Shown here one piece after another: positions 9,662 through 20,553 of a stretch of DNA of 40,195 nucleotides. Position 1 is the stretch's first letter, and each line of letters opens with the position of its first letter. Source of the stretch: Chromera velia (Eukaryota; Sar; Chromeraceae); NCBI GenBank assembly GCA_018398765.1, contig JAHBMJ010000415.1:1-40195 (forward strand). Direction: 5' to 3'. The notes beneath the pieces were generated by a model, which had not been told where the DNA came from, searched no databases, and worked only from the letters and a program-made list of their open reading frames with translations. A program made the translations under genes and the position numbers.

Positions 9662-12283
9662 TTATGTAACAGTCGCTGAAAGTGAAAATGCTTTGCAAGG
9701 CTGCCAGGGCTTTCCAACATATCGGTTTCCTTTGCGACGATTCTCTTCAGACCACATTGGCTGGAGATTTGAGAAATGGAGGCGGGAAAAAACAGTTTCA
9801 GTGTCTGGCTTCTGGCCATCCGGACCAGCAAACATGATGGGCACAATGTGGTCAACATGCCACAGGGTCCCGTAATTCTTCCACGACATTCCTGGGTTGC
9901 CGTGGAAGTTATCCTTCTCGAGGTGGGACTTCAAATCGGAATACGAACAACCCAGGTACTCATGGGAGCGTTTTCGGGGTTTCGGGGGAGGCTGGCCTTT
10001 TCGCATGGCCCGTAGAGATCTGTACACGGTTGAACGCGCAATCAGAGTGAGTCGAAAGACGACATCCTCCCTGTATCGGATCCTTTGTGTATCATTCCTG
10101 CGTTGCCTTTTTTCTGCAAACGCTGGATTGTTCTTCTGACACTCTGCGCATTGACTTCTGCGTTTTTGGTGTTCACATATCTGAGCCCCGTGACAATCCC
10201 GACAATTACTGCGATGACGACCGTGCTCACAGATCCCATTGCCACCGCAGTCGACGCAATGGTACTTTGCACGCCCATGAACACAAATAGATGCCCCACC
10301 ACACTCTGCACACACAGAACGCCTTCGACCGTGGATGCAAATTTGAGATCCCCCACACTCTTTGCATGTCCTTCGAGTGCGACCGTGTTCGCAGATCCCT
10401 TTCCCGCCGCACTCTTTGCAATCGTACTTCTGTCTTCCGTGCGGACAGCGCCCTTTGAGGCGGTGGCATTTGGGATTTGTTGCTGTGGCGATGATTGTCT
10501 CCGAGTTGGTGAATTCTGTTTGTATAAATGCCCCCTTTCCCCTCCCGCTTTTTGCGTCAACAGGTGACGTACCACTCCCGAAAGGAGCAGATTTTCTCTC
10601 AGGCTGCTCGACACAAACAGGGGTGGAAGAGCGGGATAGAAGGGTGGAGAAAGACCTGAACTGTCTTAAAGTTCCAACGGCAACAGAGTTCTTTTCTGCA
10701 CGTAGTCGTGTATCCGTGATGGCTTCTGACTGGTGGGGCACTGCCCCCGCTAGAAGGTGGGGAAAACTCGAACCCCCCCAGGAAAAAACTGAGGAGGGTG
10801 CCGTTTGGGCAGATCTATTTGGAGGGCGTCGAGCCAATGGGAGAGGCGTGCTGCTCTGTTCAACGATACTAAGCGCGTTCTGTGAGGGGAAGAGCAAGGG
10901 CGGCGGTTTGCCCACAAACCTGTTGCCCTTTCGGAGATTCTCCCCTGACCACATCGGCTGGAGATTTGAGAAATGAAATCGTGCGATCTGGGTCTCTGTG
11001 TTTGGTTTTTTGCCGTCAGCACCTCGATACATGATGGGCACAATGTGGTCAACATGCCACAGGATCCCGTAATTCTCCCACGACATTCCTAGGTTGCCGT
11101 GGAAGTTATCCTTCTCAAGGTGGGACTTTAAATCGGAATACGAACAACCCAGGTACTCATGGGAGTGTTTCTTTTCTCCCGGGGACCTGCTTTCACGTAA
11201 ACCACTCAAATATCTCCAGACTGACCGCCTCACGGTCTGTCCCAGTCGATATACGGGGTCCTCTTTGTATTTTAGCTTCTGCCGCAGATGCCTTTCAGCG
11301 AAAGCGGGGTTGTTCTTGTGGCACTCTGCACAGTTGTACCTCATGCGTCCGTGTTCACAGAAGCTTCTACCGCCGCAATCCCTGCACTTAGAGCGCTGAC
11401 GGCCATGTTCACAAATCCCTCCTCCCTTACACTCTCGACACAAACTGCGCTGACGACCGTGGCTGCACACTCCTTTTCCTCCGCATTCTACACATGAATA
11501 TCTCATGCGCCCGTGAATGCAAATCGACTTCCCCCCACAATCCTTGCACTCATGACGCCTCCGGCCGTGCTCACAAATTCCTTTTCCACCACACTCTTTG
11601 CATTGGCTTCGCCGATGCCCGTGCTCACACAGGCCTTTGCCACCGCACTCTTTACATCTACTTGTCTGTCTGCCGTGCGGACAGAGGCGCTTTTTCGGAC
11701 AATCACCATCGTTCAAATTTCTTTCTCTTCGAAGTTGGACATCCGGACTCTTCCCACCGATGCGTGCACGTTCAAGTATTGATAGTGACGCACTGAAGAC
11801 TCTCAAACTCCCGACATTCTCTCTGACATCTGCTGGTCGTCTGCAGAGTGCAGGCATAACAAGCGAAGAACTCCGGAGCAACCTGCGGTGCTCAACAACG
11901 ATCTGAAGAGACTGCCGGTGCATCAGAGTGCGTGTTTCGACCGAAATAAGAGGATACACAAAGAAAGGATAGGAAAACCTTAAACAAGTATCCGACGGCG
12001 GAGAAGACATAGAACAAATCTGCCGCGCTTCATGGCCCGAAGCCCTGATTGCCTCGCCAAGATGATGCGTTACAGCAGCAGTCTTCGAGCTGCTTCGGGA
12101 CAGGTACTCACAAAAGCTGGTTTTGGCTATGGGTCCTTGATACCACCATCGACCTTTCATGAGGGAGGGCTTGCTGGTTTGATCTGAGAGGGGAGTGGTA
12201 AATTTGTCTCGTAAAAGCGACAGTGCAGGGCGACCAGGATGGCCTGGAGTGCAACGAGAGAGCACTGCTGCCCCTCGTCTCAT
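9662..12283 (-). CDS. Two-module CxHGR/CxxC-repeat plus HNH nuclease-like protein
   Basis: A single uninterrupted frame. I start it at the first ATG (12281-12283), giving 873 residues; the frame is open upstream to a GTG at 12328. Module A has seven 18-residue repeats (residues 201 to about 328) of the form CxHGRxxxxCxxCGGxx. It is followed by an HNH-like domain (about 377-455) with YLGCS, WHVDHIVP (His410, His413) and HFSNLQPMW. Module B repeats the plan: six repeats (613 to about 722; the last is degenerate, CEHQK) and a second HNH domain (776-856; His809, His812). The Cys/His pattern suggests each repeat holds one zinc ion. HNH domains with this WHxDHIxP...NLQPxW pattern are known nucleases. 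The N-terminus is Arg/Ser-rich with no acidic residue for over 20 positions, like an organelle presequence. DNA binding or cleavage is inferred, not shown. Intron-free, unlike its neighbours. Confidence 0.85.
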   Translation of the reverse strand: MRRGAAVLSRCTPGHPGRPALSLLRDKFTTPLSDQTSKPSLMKGRWWYQGPIAKTSFCEYLSRSSSKTAAVTHHLGEAIRASGHEARQICSMSSPPSDTCLRFSYPFFVYPLISVETRTLMHRQSLQIVVEHRRLLRSSSLVMPALCRRPADVRENVGSLRVFSASLSILERARIGGKSPDVQLRRERNLNDGDCPKKRLCPHGRQTSRCKECGGKGLCEHGHRRSQCKECGGKGICEHGRRRHECKDCGGKSICIHGRMRYSCVECGGKGVCSHGRQRSLCRECKGGGICEHGRQRSKCRDCGGRSFCEHGRMRYNCAECHKNNPAFAERHLRQKLKYKEDPVYRLGQTVRRSVWRYLSGLRESRSPGEKKHSHEYLGCSYSDLKSHLEKDNFHGNLGMSWENYGILWHVDHIVPIMYRGADGKKPNTETQIARFHFSNLQPMWSGENLRKGNRFVGKPPPLLFPSQNALSIVEQSSTPLPLARRPPNRSAQTAPSSVFSWGGSSFPHLLAGAVPHQSEAITDTRLRAEKNSVAVGTLRQFRSFSTLLSRSSTPVCVEQPERKSAPFGSGTSPVDAKSGRGKGAFIQTEFTNSETIIATATNPKCHRLKGRCPHGRQKYDCKECGGKGICEHGRTRRTCKECGGSQICIHGRRRSVCAECGGASICVHGRAKYHCVDCGGNGICEHGRHRSNCRDCHGAQICEHQKRRSQCAECQKNNPAFAEKRQRRNDTQRIRYREDVVFRLTLIARSTVYRSLRAMRKGQPPPKPRKRSHEYLGCSYSDLKSHLEKDNFHGNPGMSWKNYGTLWHVDHIVPIMFAGPDGQKPDTETVFSRLHFSNLQPMWSEENRRKGNRYVGKPWQPCKAFSLSATVT
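10145..10456 (-). repeat. 54-bp coding repeats, module B
   Basis: Six tandem units of about 54 bp, each encoding CxHGRxxxxCxxC plus a GG-containing linker. Units have diverged at the nucleotide level but keep the Cys and His codons. Confidence 0.8.
11306..11683 (-). repeat. 54-bp coding repeats, module A
   Basis: Seven tandem units of about 54 bp encoding the same CxHGR/CxxC motif as module B. One unit reads CKGGG in place of CGGKG. Confidence 0.8.
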
Positions 12284-13659
12284 CTTGGGACAGGATTCAA
12301 TCGGCGTACAGCTGGCCAACCGATTCACACATGATTTACAACATCAAGCTGGCCCGATACATTCACTAGACAAAAAATTTATGGCTTGAACCGAAGATGT
12401 AGAAAAATGAATGCGTGACTTGCATGGAGGAAGCCCACGTGACTGCTGGCCAGCGACTGTACATCTCGACATAGCCAGCTCCGCGTCGTGCTGAATTATT
12501 GTCAGTTCAACAGAATCAATGTCAGAACACTCAGAGTTACAGCTAGACATGTACACATATATACGTGCAGAGAATTCTATAGAAATGCAACAATGCAACA
12601 ACACTGCATGCCTGCATGTGCATGCAACATTCAGTCTCATTCAATGTGTGTACGGGTTCTGCAACACCGCAAATTGGTATGCAAGTTTGTTCGCGCGCAT
12701 CGCGCCGCATTCGCGCGCGAAAGTTAGTGCGAGAATTAAGTTTGTGCGCGTCCTCAGAGGGCAGCTTAAGTAAATTAACCTAAATTAACCAAAGTAAACC
12801 TAAGCCCCCGCGAGAAGTATCGGAAATTCGCATTACAATTCTGGGTGTACCTGATTTTTAAGTATATAGCACTGTGTGAGTGAACAATTGATAAGACAGA
12901 CAGTCATTTGAAAGTACGTAAGCTAGTCTGTCTCTATTACTCTCTTAGACTAGCTGCCTCTAGCTATAAAACGTAAAAAATATTAAAAAATATTTTTAGA
13001 TACAGTGATCAGCATAAATTGGCACATTAAAGTTGTATACAACGTCATACATGCTGTAAGATATCAGAGTGGAAACCTCCTTGAACCTAAATACCACTTG
13101 AAAAGATATAATTAAGATTATTTCTATCTAGAGTTGAGTGATTGACGATCTCTTGCATGAACATGGACTGCTGGGAGCACGGCTCCACTCTAGTGAAGCC
13201 AACTTCATTCATTCATTCATTTATCTGCGGCATCGTTTTTTAAGAGACCGTCCATGCCTGTGGCGTAGCTGGTCAAAAGACCGCCCAGATATGTGGCTTT
13301 GATTTTTAAGATACTGTAAATGATCAGCGCCTACGGTGCACACTTTCAAGCTTATCCAAAAATGCGGCTTGAACTTTCAAGTGGTAGTTACTAGTAGTAG
13401 GTTTAGGAAGGTCAGAGTGGACACGCATTGCAGTGATGATTGCATCATTATTGCACGCTGACGTGTTAAAAAAAAAAAAGATTATATAATGCATACCAAT
13501 ACTGAATACACACCAGGGCAAATTTGCATCAGAGCTCCCCTCGCTCCACCCGCCCGTCTGTCTGTTCGTCCGTCTATCGGTCAATTGATTCATTTAGTCA
13601 TTGATTCCTTCATTCATTCATTCATTCATTCATTCATTCATTGACTCATTCATCGACTC

Positions 13660-13693
<34 letters not shown>
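12284..13693. other. Intergenic region between the HNH gene and the next minus-strand gene
   Basis: No credible gene seen. The part nearest the HNH gene is its likely promoter and holds TGCATGC motifs at 12605-12611 and 12619-12625. A CpG-dense palindromic patch lies at 12691-12721. There is a perfect 9-bp inverted repeat (AGCTAGTCT, arms 12921-12929 and 12947-12955, 17-base loop). From about 12780 it is AT-rich, ending in ATTC/TTGA microsatellite at about 13590-13740. Confidence 0.6.
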
Positions 13694-13740
13694 TCATTTA
13701 TTTTTCCATTCATTCGTGCATTCATTCTTGATTGATTCAT
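13596..13740. repeat. (ATTC)n and (TTGA)n microsatellites
   Basis: ATTC units dominate 13605-13660 and TTGA units 13660-13692. Degenerate copies reach into the last codons of the neighbouring minus-strand gene, whose stop is at 13694-13696, so the C-terminal residues come from repeat sequence. Confidence 0.85.
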
Positions 13741-16700
13741 GCTCTGACCCATCAGGCCGCTTCGGTATCGGAAAGAGACTCTCGAAATCCGATTGTAGCA
13801 GTTCCCCTAGTCTCTGTTTCTCCTGAGGTGTCGTGCCCTGGTTGTTCTTTGTTGAGGGCAAGGTCGCAAGAACCCGCAGACGCTCGTGGGCTGCCTCGGC
13901 TTCGGCTGCAGCAACAGCTTCGCTTCGCCGTCTCCTCTTTGCTGCGAGCACAGCGGGGGAGTTTGCAGAGGGCAACGGAGCGGGGCTGCATGGCCGGGTC
14001 CCTGGAGGGTTCTCCTGGGGGTCTGCGTACTGAATGACGGACCCCCTGCGTGTCCCTCTTCTTGCCTGCTGACCCTGAGGAGGGCTCCCGCCATCGTCCC
14101 CTTCCAAGAGAGCGGCCTTGACTGCCTGGGCAGAGACGGATATGCGGGGAAGTCTCTCTGAGGCTCCATGCGGGAGGGGAGGAGCCTGAGGGACAGAGGA
14201 CTGCTGAGATGCTCGTCGGACGCGTGTGCTGTCAGCAGAGGAACGTCTTGAGTGTGAGTGGGGGGGGCCTGCAGGGTCTATGTTGGGCAGCTGCACTCCG
14301 GCTTGGCTGCCTCGACGAGCTTGAAGTGCAGGCACAACAATTTCCCCTCTGTTCAACCTGGCTCTTTCATCTGCGTGGCTTAGATCGGATGCGTTTTTGC
14401 GATCTTTCCAGAAGGCCTTCACGCATTGTTGTACGGGGCTTTGGTCCTCTCCCTGCATGAGAGAAAACGCGTCGTCTTGGGGGGCTTGGGAGACTAGTCG
14501 TTTCTTTGAAAAACTTTCGGGTGTTCGTCTGAAGTGGGCCGAAACGCTGTCGATAGAGAAGGCAGTGGAGGCGTTTCCACAGTCCTGCAAAATGAGGAGA
14601 AGCTGGAAGACCTCATCCATTGTTACTGGAGAAGGCTTTCCCTTCGTGCCTGTCGCGCTGTTGCCGTCTCCTTCCACGAAGGAGGGCTGAGAGAATACCG
14701 GAGGGGCGCAGGCTGGAGAGACAGAGAAGCGTCGGAATGGGTTGAGGCTCTCAGCGGCCAGCGAACGCTGGCTTGCTTCTGCAAATCTGATCCTCATCTG
14801 GTGCAGAGACTGGATGCACTTCTCTCGCCTGCACAAACGGAAACAGAGAGCAAAATTTAACCACACACCGGCCATCGTGTGTTGTTCTCATGAAAGGCAT
14901 GCAGGACGGGAAGAGGTGAAATGGTAAAAAGATTCCTGCGGAACGGAAGAGAGTGTAGAGGTGGTTCCCTCTTTTTCACCACGACAACTGACGCGCTGTT
15001 TGCACCCTCCCCAAAACCTGTCTCGACCATTCTTGCTTACGTGCCCAGAGGTTGTCACAAGATTGTCCATCCAATACGCACTCCGCCGAGCTGAGATCAA
15101 AAAAGAAGATCGGGCCAGCTCGAAGCGACAGAAGAGAAGCGAAAGTCACCCTGCATGACAAACTTCGTCAGCCCCCACTCAGCTCACATTCCATTCGATC
15201 GATCTGTGTTGCCATCTCACCTCTTCATTACTTGCCACCACGCCCGCATTTCCGCCCGATGCAGCACACGTCGTTCCCGGGCCCACTCCTGCAACCGACC
15301 AAAGAGAGGCAAAGCCAGTGTTGCAGACAGACGGTTTGTCTCTCACAATCCCTACGGTAGTAAGCTTGTGAGGCGTCAGCATGCATGTGAGCGCTGCATG
15401 TGAGCGCTCACGAAGGCTTTCGTCCACCGAGATATATGCGGCCAGATACAACGAAACGCAAGGAAGCACAGTCCAGGAAAGAGCAGACAGAATGGGAAGG
15501 AGACAAAATCCCACCAATCAACCAAGGCGTGCAGCCTGTGGCACCCAGCCATACAGCCGACAGACAGACCTTACAGAATTCCATTCTCATCTCTTCAGGC
15601 ACAGGGTTGAATTTGGGTTTCCCATCGGGTCCCTGCACTACGGGGGGCTGGAAGGTCTTCAGAAGTTTCATCGAGGGGGCTGCGGCCACGACCCTTCTTC
15701 TCCCTGCAGTGGGTCTCCTGATCTGCTTGGGCGAAGGTGAACTTCTAGGGGAGGCTCTAGGAGACATCAGGGCGTTACTTGGGGGGGACATCACACTGCT
15801 CTTGTGCTGGGGTGTGGATAAAGTATTTTTGGATTCTGTCGGTTCCTCGTTCTCTTTTTCCTTCTCTTTCTCTTCTGCTTGATCGTTCACTTTGAAGATG
15901 CTGGTGACTTTTGTCAGGTCGTCGCCCCACAGAGCCCCTGCGGTCGGTTCTCCAGGCGATGATCCTGCTCTCGGTTTAGCCTTGAATGCTGCAAAGGCTG
16001 CCATCTGGGCTAGAATCGTCTTTTCGGCCTCCAACCTGTAAGACGAGCAGGAAGTGGGCAGACCCAAAGTACAAAAGTCTGACAGACAATTGGAAGAGGG
16101 AAAGACGATGGTCTCAGATAAAAGGCGGACGGGAGATCACGAAGAAAAAAAAAGTCACAACGCAGTAATTGAGTAGCAAAGTTCCACAAAGCATACTGGC
16201 TCGCAATGCCCACGGCGCAAATATGCAACAGGACAAAGGCAAGAACAAAGCAAAAAACGGAAAAGAGCGAAGATTATTTGTCCAAGGATAAGGCACAACG
16301 ACTGCCGGCCGACTTACCACTTTAACTCAATAACCCTCTCCTGAATTCTCAATCTCAAAATACGTCGCCTCCACCAAAGCTGTAGCTTCGCCACACTGTA
16401 GACAAACAGTCAACAGAAAGAGACACACAGTCAGAGAATGAATTAAGATTGGCAACTCAAGAATCTGCCCTGACGGCGCTGTTCCAAATGATTCAACTGT
16501 TCCGTCTCTCTCTCATATGACTAATCTCACTGCGGGACGTTTTGCTAAATTTTCATTTTTTGACTTCTTGCGCTGGGCTCCTGAATAAAAGCCGCCTGGG
16601 AGCAAACCAAGAAGGATCCTTCCTTCTTTTTTTCTGCCCCTAGCAAGGTAGCCTGACAAGGATCCTTCTTTCTTTCTGCCCCTAGCAAGATAGCCTGACC

Positions 16701-19700
16701 TTCTCACAAATCTCTGCATGCAGTTGACGATGGCCACAACGGAGGGCAGAAGGAGAACCTCCCGCATCAGCCCGGCAGCCTTCCTCCTCGCCCTCTGGCG
16801 CCTCACAAGTCTGCCCAGAAACTGCAATATGCAGAAATCAGTGCATTGTCGGACAAACATGCAGACCCTTAGAGCCAGAGGTCGCAGATGGATACATGCA
16901 TACAGCCTGGTGATCATCCATAAGCTTGATAAAGCAGGAGAGATCAACGAGTTCTATTCCGACACTCAGACCATCCGGAGCAGCCACACAATTCTGAAAG
17001 CAACTGATTGGATAAAACACTGGTCCAGTTCAACAGAAAGGTCAGTCAAAAGCATGGGGGGGATTCTGGACGCGGGGGAATAGTTGTATGATTGGATCTG
17101 GTCATGAAGCAGCGGCAGTTGACAGACGGAAAAAGACGAAGGGAATCCGAGAGGGCAGGGAGGCGCGAGATTGCAAGGAGCACCTAGAGAACAGAGAGGA
17201 GAAGCACAGGCTGTTTTCCAAATCATTCGTCGGACACCCACAGATGCATGTACAGACCAAGAGAGCAATTTGGAAGATTTTCAAGCAGCCCTCTTCTGAG
17301 TCGGAGAGCTTGGTGGTGCCTCTCCTTTTCTCGATCATTTTTCTTCGTTGAGATTGTTTGCGCCTCAACTCGCGGGCCCTTCTCAACCTGCAGGGAGGCA
17401 TGCATGGTCACCAGTTTATCGATCGGACAGGAACGAAAGAAGACAACCTTTCTGAAACCTTTTCCTTATTCACATGATGTGCGGCATGAGAGATGGCCTG
17501 GGCCTGCAGAGATTTTCCGAGCGAGGGTGTGCAACTGAAGCTTAAATTTAACGCTAATTGATTCGATTGGATTTGCAGTCGCTTGCAGGGAAGAAAGTGA
17601 AGCCAGCCTAAGTGTGATCCCTCAACTGATTGCCTGTTTTTTCACATTTTCCCATCATGGGATTTTATCAAAAAACCTTTTATGGGGAACAAAAGAGCAT
17701 TGTCAGCGGCTTGTGAAAACACAGTACAGAAGTTTGAGTTCATTTCCCGAAAGTGCAAACAGAGTCAAACAAAAAAAAAGCTTTATTTGGACATGCCCCA
17801 TGCAAATGAATACCCCCACATGAGGGACTGACAGCCAAAACTTTCGGGCGAAAATGGCCGAATTCAACGCGAGACACCAGGCACTGCCCATAATGGCCCT
17901 CGAAAGGGAGACAGGAAGTTTCGCGTCTGCAGCATCAATCACCTCGGCAGGGACGAGCCTGCCTCTGTCTCCTTCCCCGTCTCCCTCTCCTATGTATGTC
18001 TGAGATGTCCTCATTCCCTTTGTCCCTACACCCCCTCGCGTTTCCGAGTCCTCGTTGAATTGCCGTTCCCTTAGACGCTGCTTTCTCCTGAGGGCAAAAC
18101 AGGACTGCGAGTCCTTCAGCTTCACTTTCCGCAAAATTGCCATCCGGGTCCGCAAACTCTGCGCCTCTGCACTCTCTCGAGCCTGCATGCAGACTCACGT
18201 GAAGTCATGCCACGCAACCATACAGACAGCTAGAGGAAATTAGGAAGAGATCGATCGAGAAGCAAAGGTCCAAGTTTGATTGGGTCACGAACAAACCAAA
18301 CTCGTAAGAGAAATCAGAAGCCAATCTCGATCGGTGCAGAAGAACTTGAAAACAGGGAGGGAAAATTAAAATGTCTCAAGGACCAAACACGAGAGCTCCT
18401 GCGGGCACTCCCCGTTTCTTCTTAATTTTATCTGTCAGCAGACAAAGAGAAAGAAAAGAAAGCGGCGCACTCAATGAACCACGAATAAAGTTAGAGAACA
18501 GAAACATCGTACTTTGAAAACAAAAAAACAAGAAATCCATCGACAAGACCAGAAGAGACCTCCTGGCTGTTTGACCGACCCTCCTTAGGCGTTCATTCAC
18601 GTTCCCCAGTTCCTTCTCTGCGGCCTCTCGGATCTCCCGTCTCTTCATTGTGTCTAAAATTGCCCTGGCCGAGAGCTCCTCTTTTCTCTTTACCTCCTCA
18701 TAAAATTGACTGCACGCGTGCGTGAATGCATGAGATTCAGAAACACCAAAAACAAAAGAAAATGAACAGAGGGGGAGAAACTGGAGGAGTGTAAACAAAA
18801 CGAGAGGAATAAAGGACAGAAAAAGAAAGAGAGAAGCCCAAGAAAGAAAGAAAGAAAGAAAGAAAAGAAAGAAAGAAAGAAAGAAAGAAAGAGAGGGACG
18901 GAGAGGGGACTGACGCATCATGATAGAACTTTTTCGGTCTCTGTTCCCGCAGAAGGACCACAATGTTCACCTCCTTCATCAGCATCTGTCTCCGAAGGGA
19001 TTCGGGTTCTCTGCATACATACATACATACATACATCACAAACATATAGACAGACAGACGGACAGATAGACAGACAGACAGACAGACTATATGTTTCTTC
19101 TTCTTCTCCCTCCTTTTCTTCATGAACACAACAGACAACACAGACAGACAGACAGACAGACAGGCAGGCAGGCAGGCAGACAGACAGACAGGCAGGCAGG
19201 CAGAGAAGCAGACAGACAGACAGACAGACAGACAGGCATACAGGCAGACAGACAGACAGACAGACAGACAGAGAGACAGACATACATACAGACAGACAGA
19301 CAGACAGACAGACAGGCATACAGGCAGACAGACTATATCGTCTTTTCTTCACTTCACTTTTTCCGAATTGCTTCCTTTCTTTCGGACAGGCAGACAGACA
19401 GACAGACAGACAGACACAGACAGACAGACAGACAGACAGACAGCCAGACACAGACAGACACAGACAGACACAGACAGACACAGACAGACACAGACAGACA
19501 CAGACAGACACAGACAGACAGACAGACAGATAGACAGACAGACACAGACAGACAGACGTTCCAAGACAAAAAAGGAAATGGAATTTCACGGAGGTAGGCT
19601 GGGTGAAAACGTGATTGCTTGATTGATTGATTGCCCACAGGATGGATGGAAGGACTCATGAATGCAAAGGGGGAAGAAAGAGGGCCCTTCGCTGTTTTTC

Positions 19701-20515
19701 TCCTTCGTGCGTCAGTTCCCTTTTGTGGCACATGTGAAGCTTCAGGGCAGATCGCCGACTGACGAGCCCTTTCGGCTGATCTAAGACAACCGTTATCTGG
19801 TTGCACCACATTCTCCTTCTCTCCCTTTCTGACTGACTGACAGGCAGACAGACAGACAGACTGACGAGAAGTCGACTTCCTCGAAGAGTTTCTGTTTGAC
19901 TGCCAATTTCATGTGGGCCTTTCTGATCAGAGAAGTGCCTGTGAGGAAGAAGGAACTGGCCGCAGGAAGGGAAGCGTCGGCAGGGGAAGGGGACGTGGCG
20001 TTCTGCAGGGAAGAGAGAAGAGAGAGAAAAGTGATGCTCAGACGGAGAGCTAGAGACGAGCACAGATGCGGAAGACGGAGGAAGGACTCAGGGGAAACAA
20101 AAGACTACAAACTAGCAGCATCTACCTTCCAAGGAGGCCTCTCAGGTAGAAGCCGTCAGACGGAGAGAAGGATTACGACGTGACTCAACGGAGGAGAGCT
20201 GCTGGTCTCAGCGTGGTCGGCACAGAGAAGGAAGGAACAACCGATCGAACGGAACGATCGAGAAGAGAAAAAGATCAGGGAACGTTTTCTTTAAACTTTC
20301 CGACGAAAGAAAGAATAAAAAAAAAGTATTGAAGCTTCAACTCAAGAGAGCCTACCCCCAGGTCTCCGGAAGTCTTTTGTGCTTTGGTGATGTTGGGAAG
20401 TTCTATCCCTGTCTTCTGCTTCTGTATGCTCTGTGCATCCTCGAACTTCTCACCCTCTTCTCCCGCCGCTCCGATCATTTCGCCTGTCTCGTCGTCTAGT
20501 GCTGCGGCATTGCGT

Positions 20516-20553
<38 letters not shown>

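Noticed and set aside
10042-11906. CRISPR-like 54-bp regularly spaced repeats
   Set aside because: The units encode protein repeats with period 18 residues and continuous frame, and no unique spacers are present.
18918-19622. Long open frames rich in Ser-Val-Cys-Leu or Asp-Arg-Gln-Thr on both strands
   Set aside because: They are translations of the CAGA/TCTG microsatellite inside an intron; the repeat has no stop in several frames.
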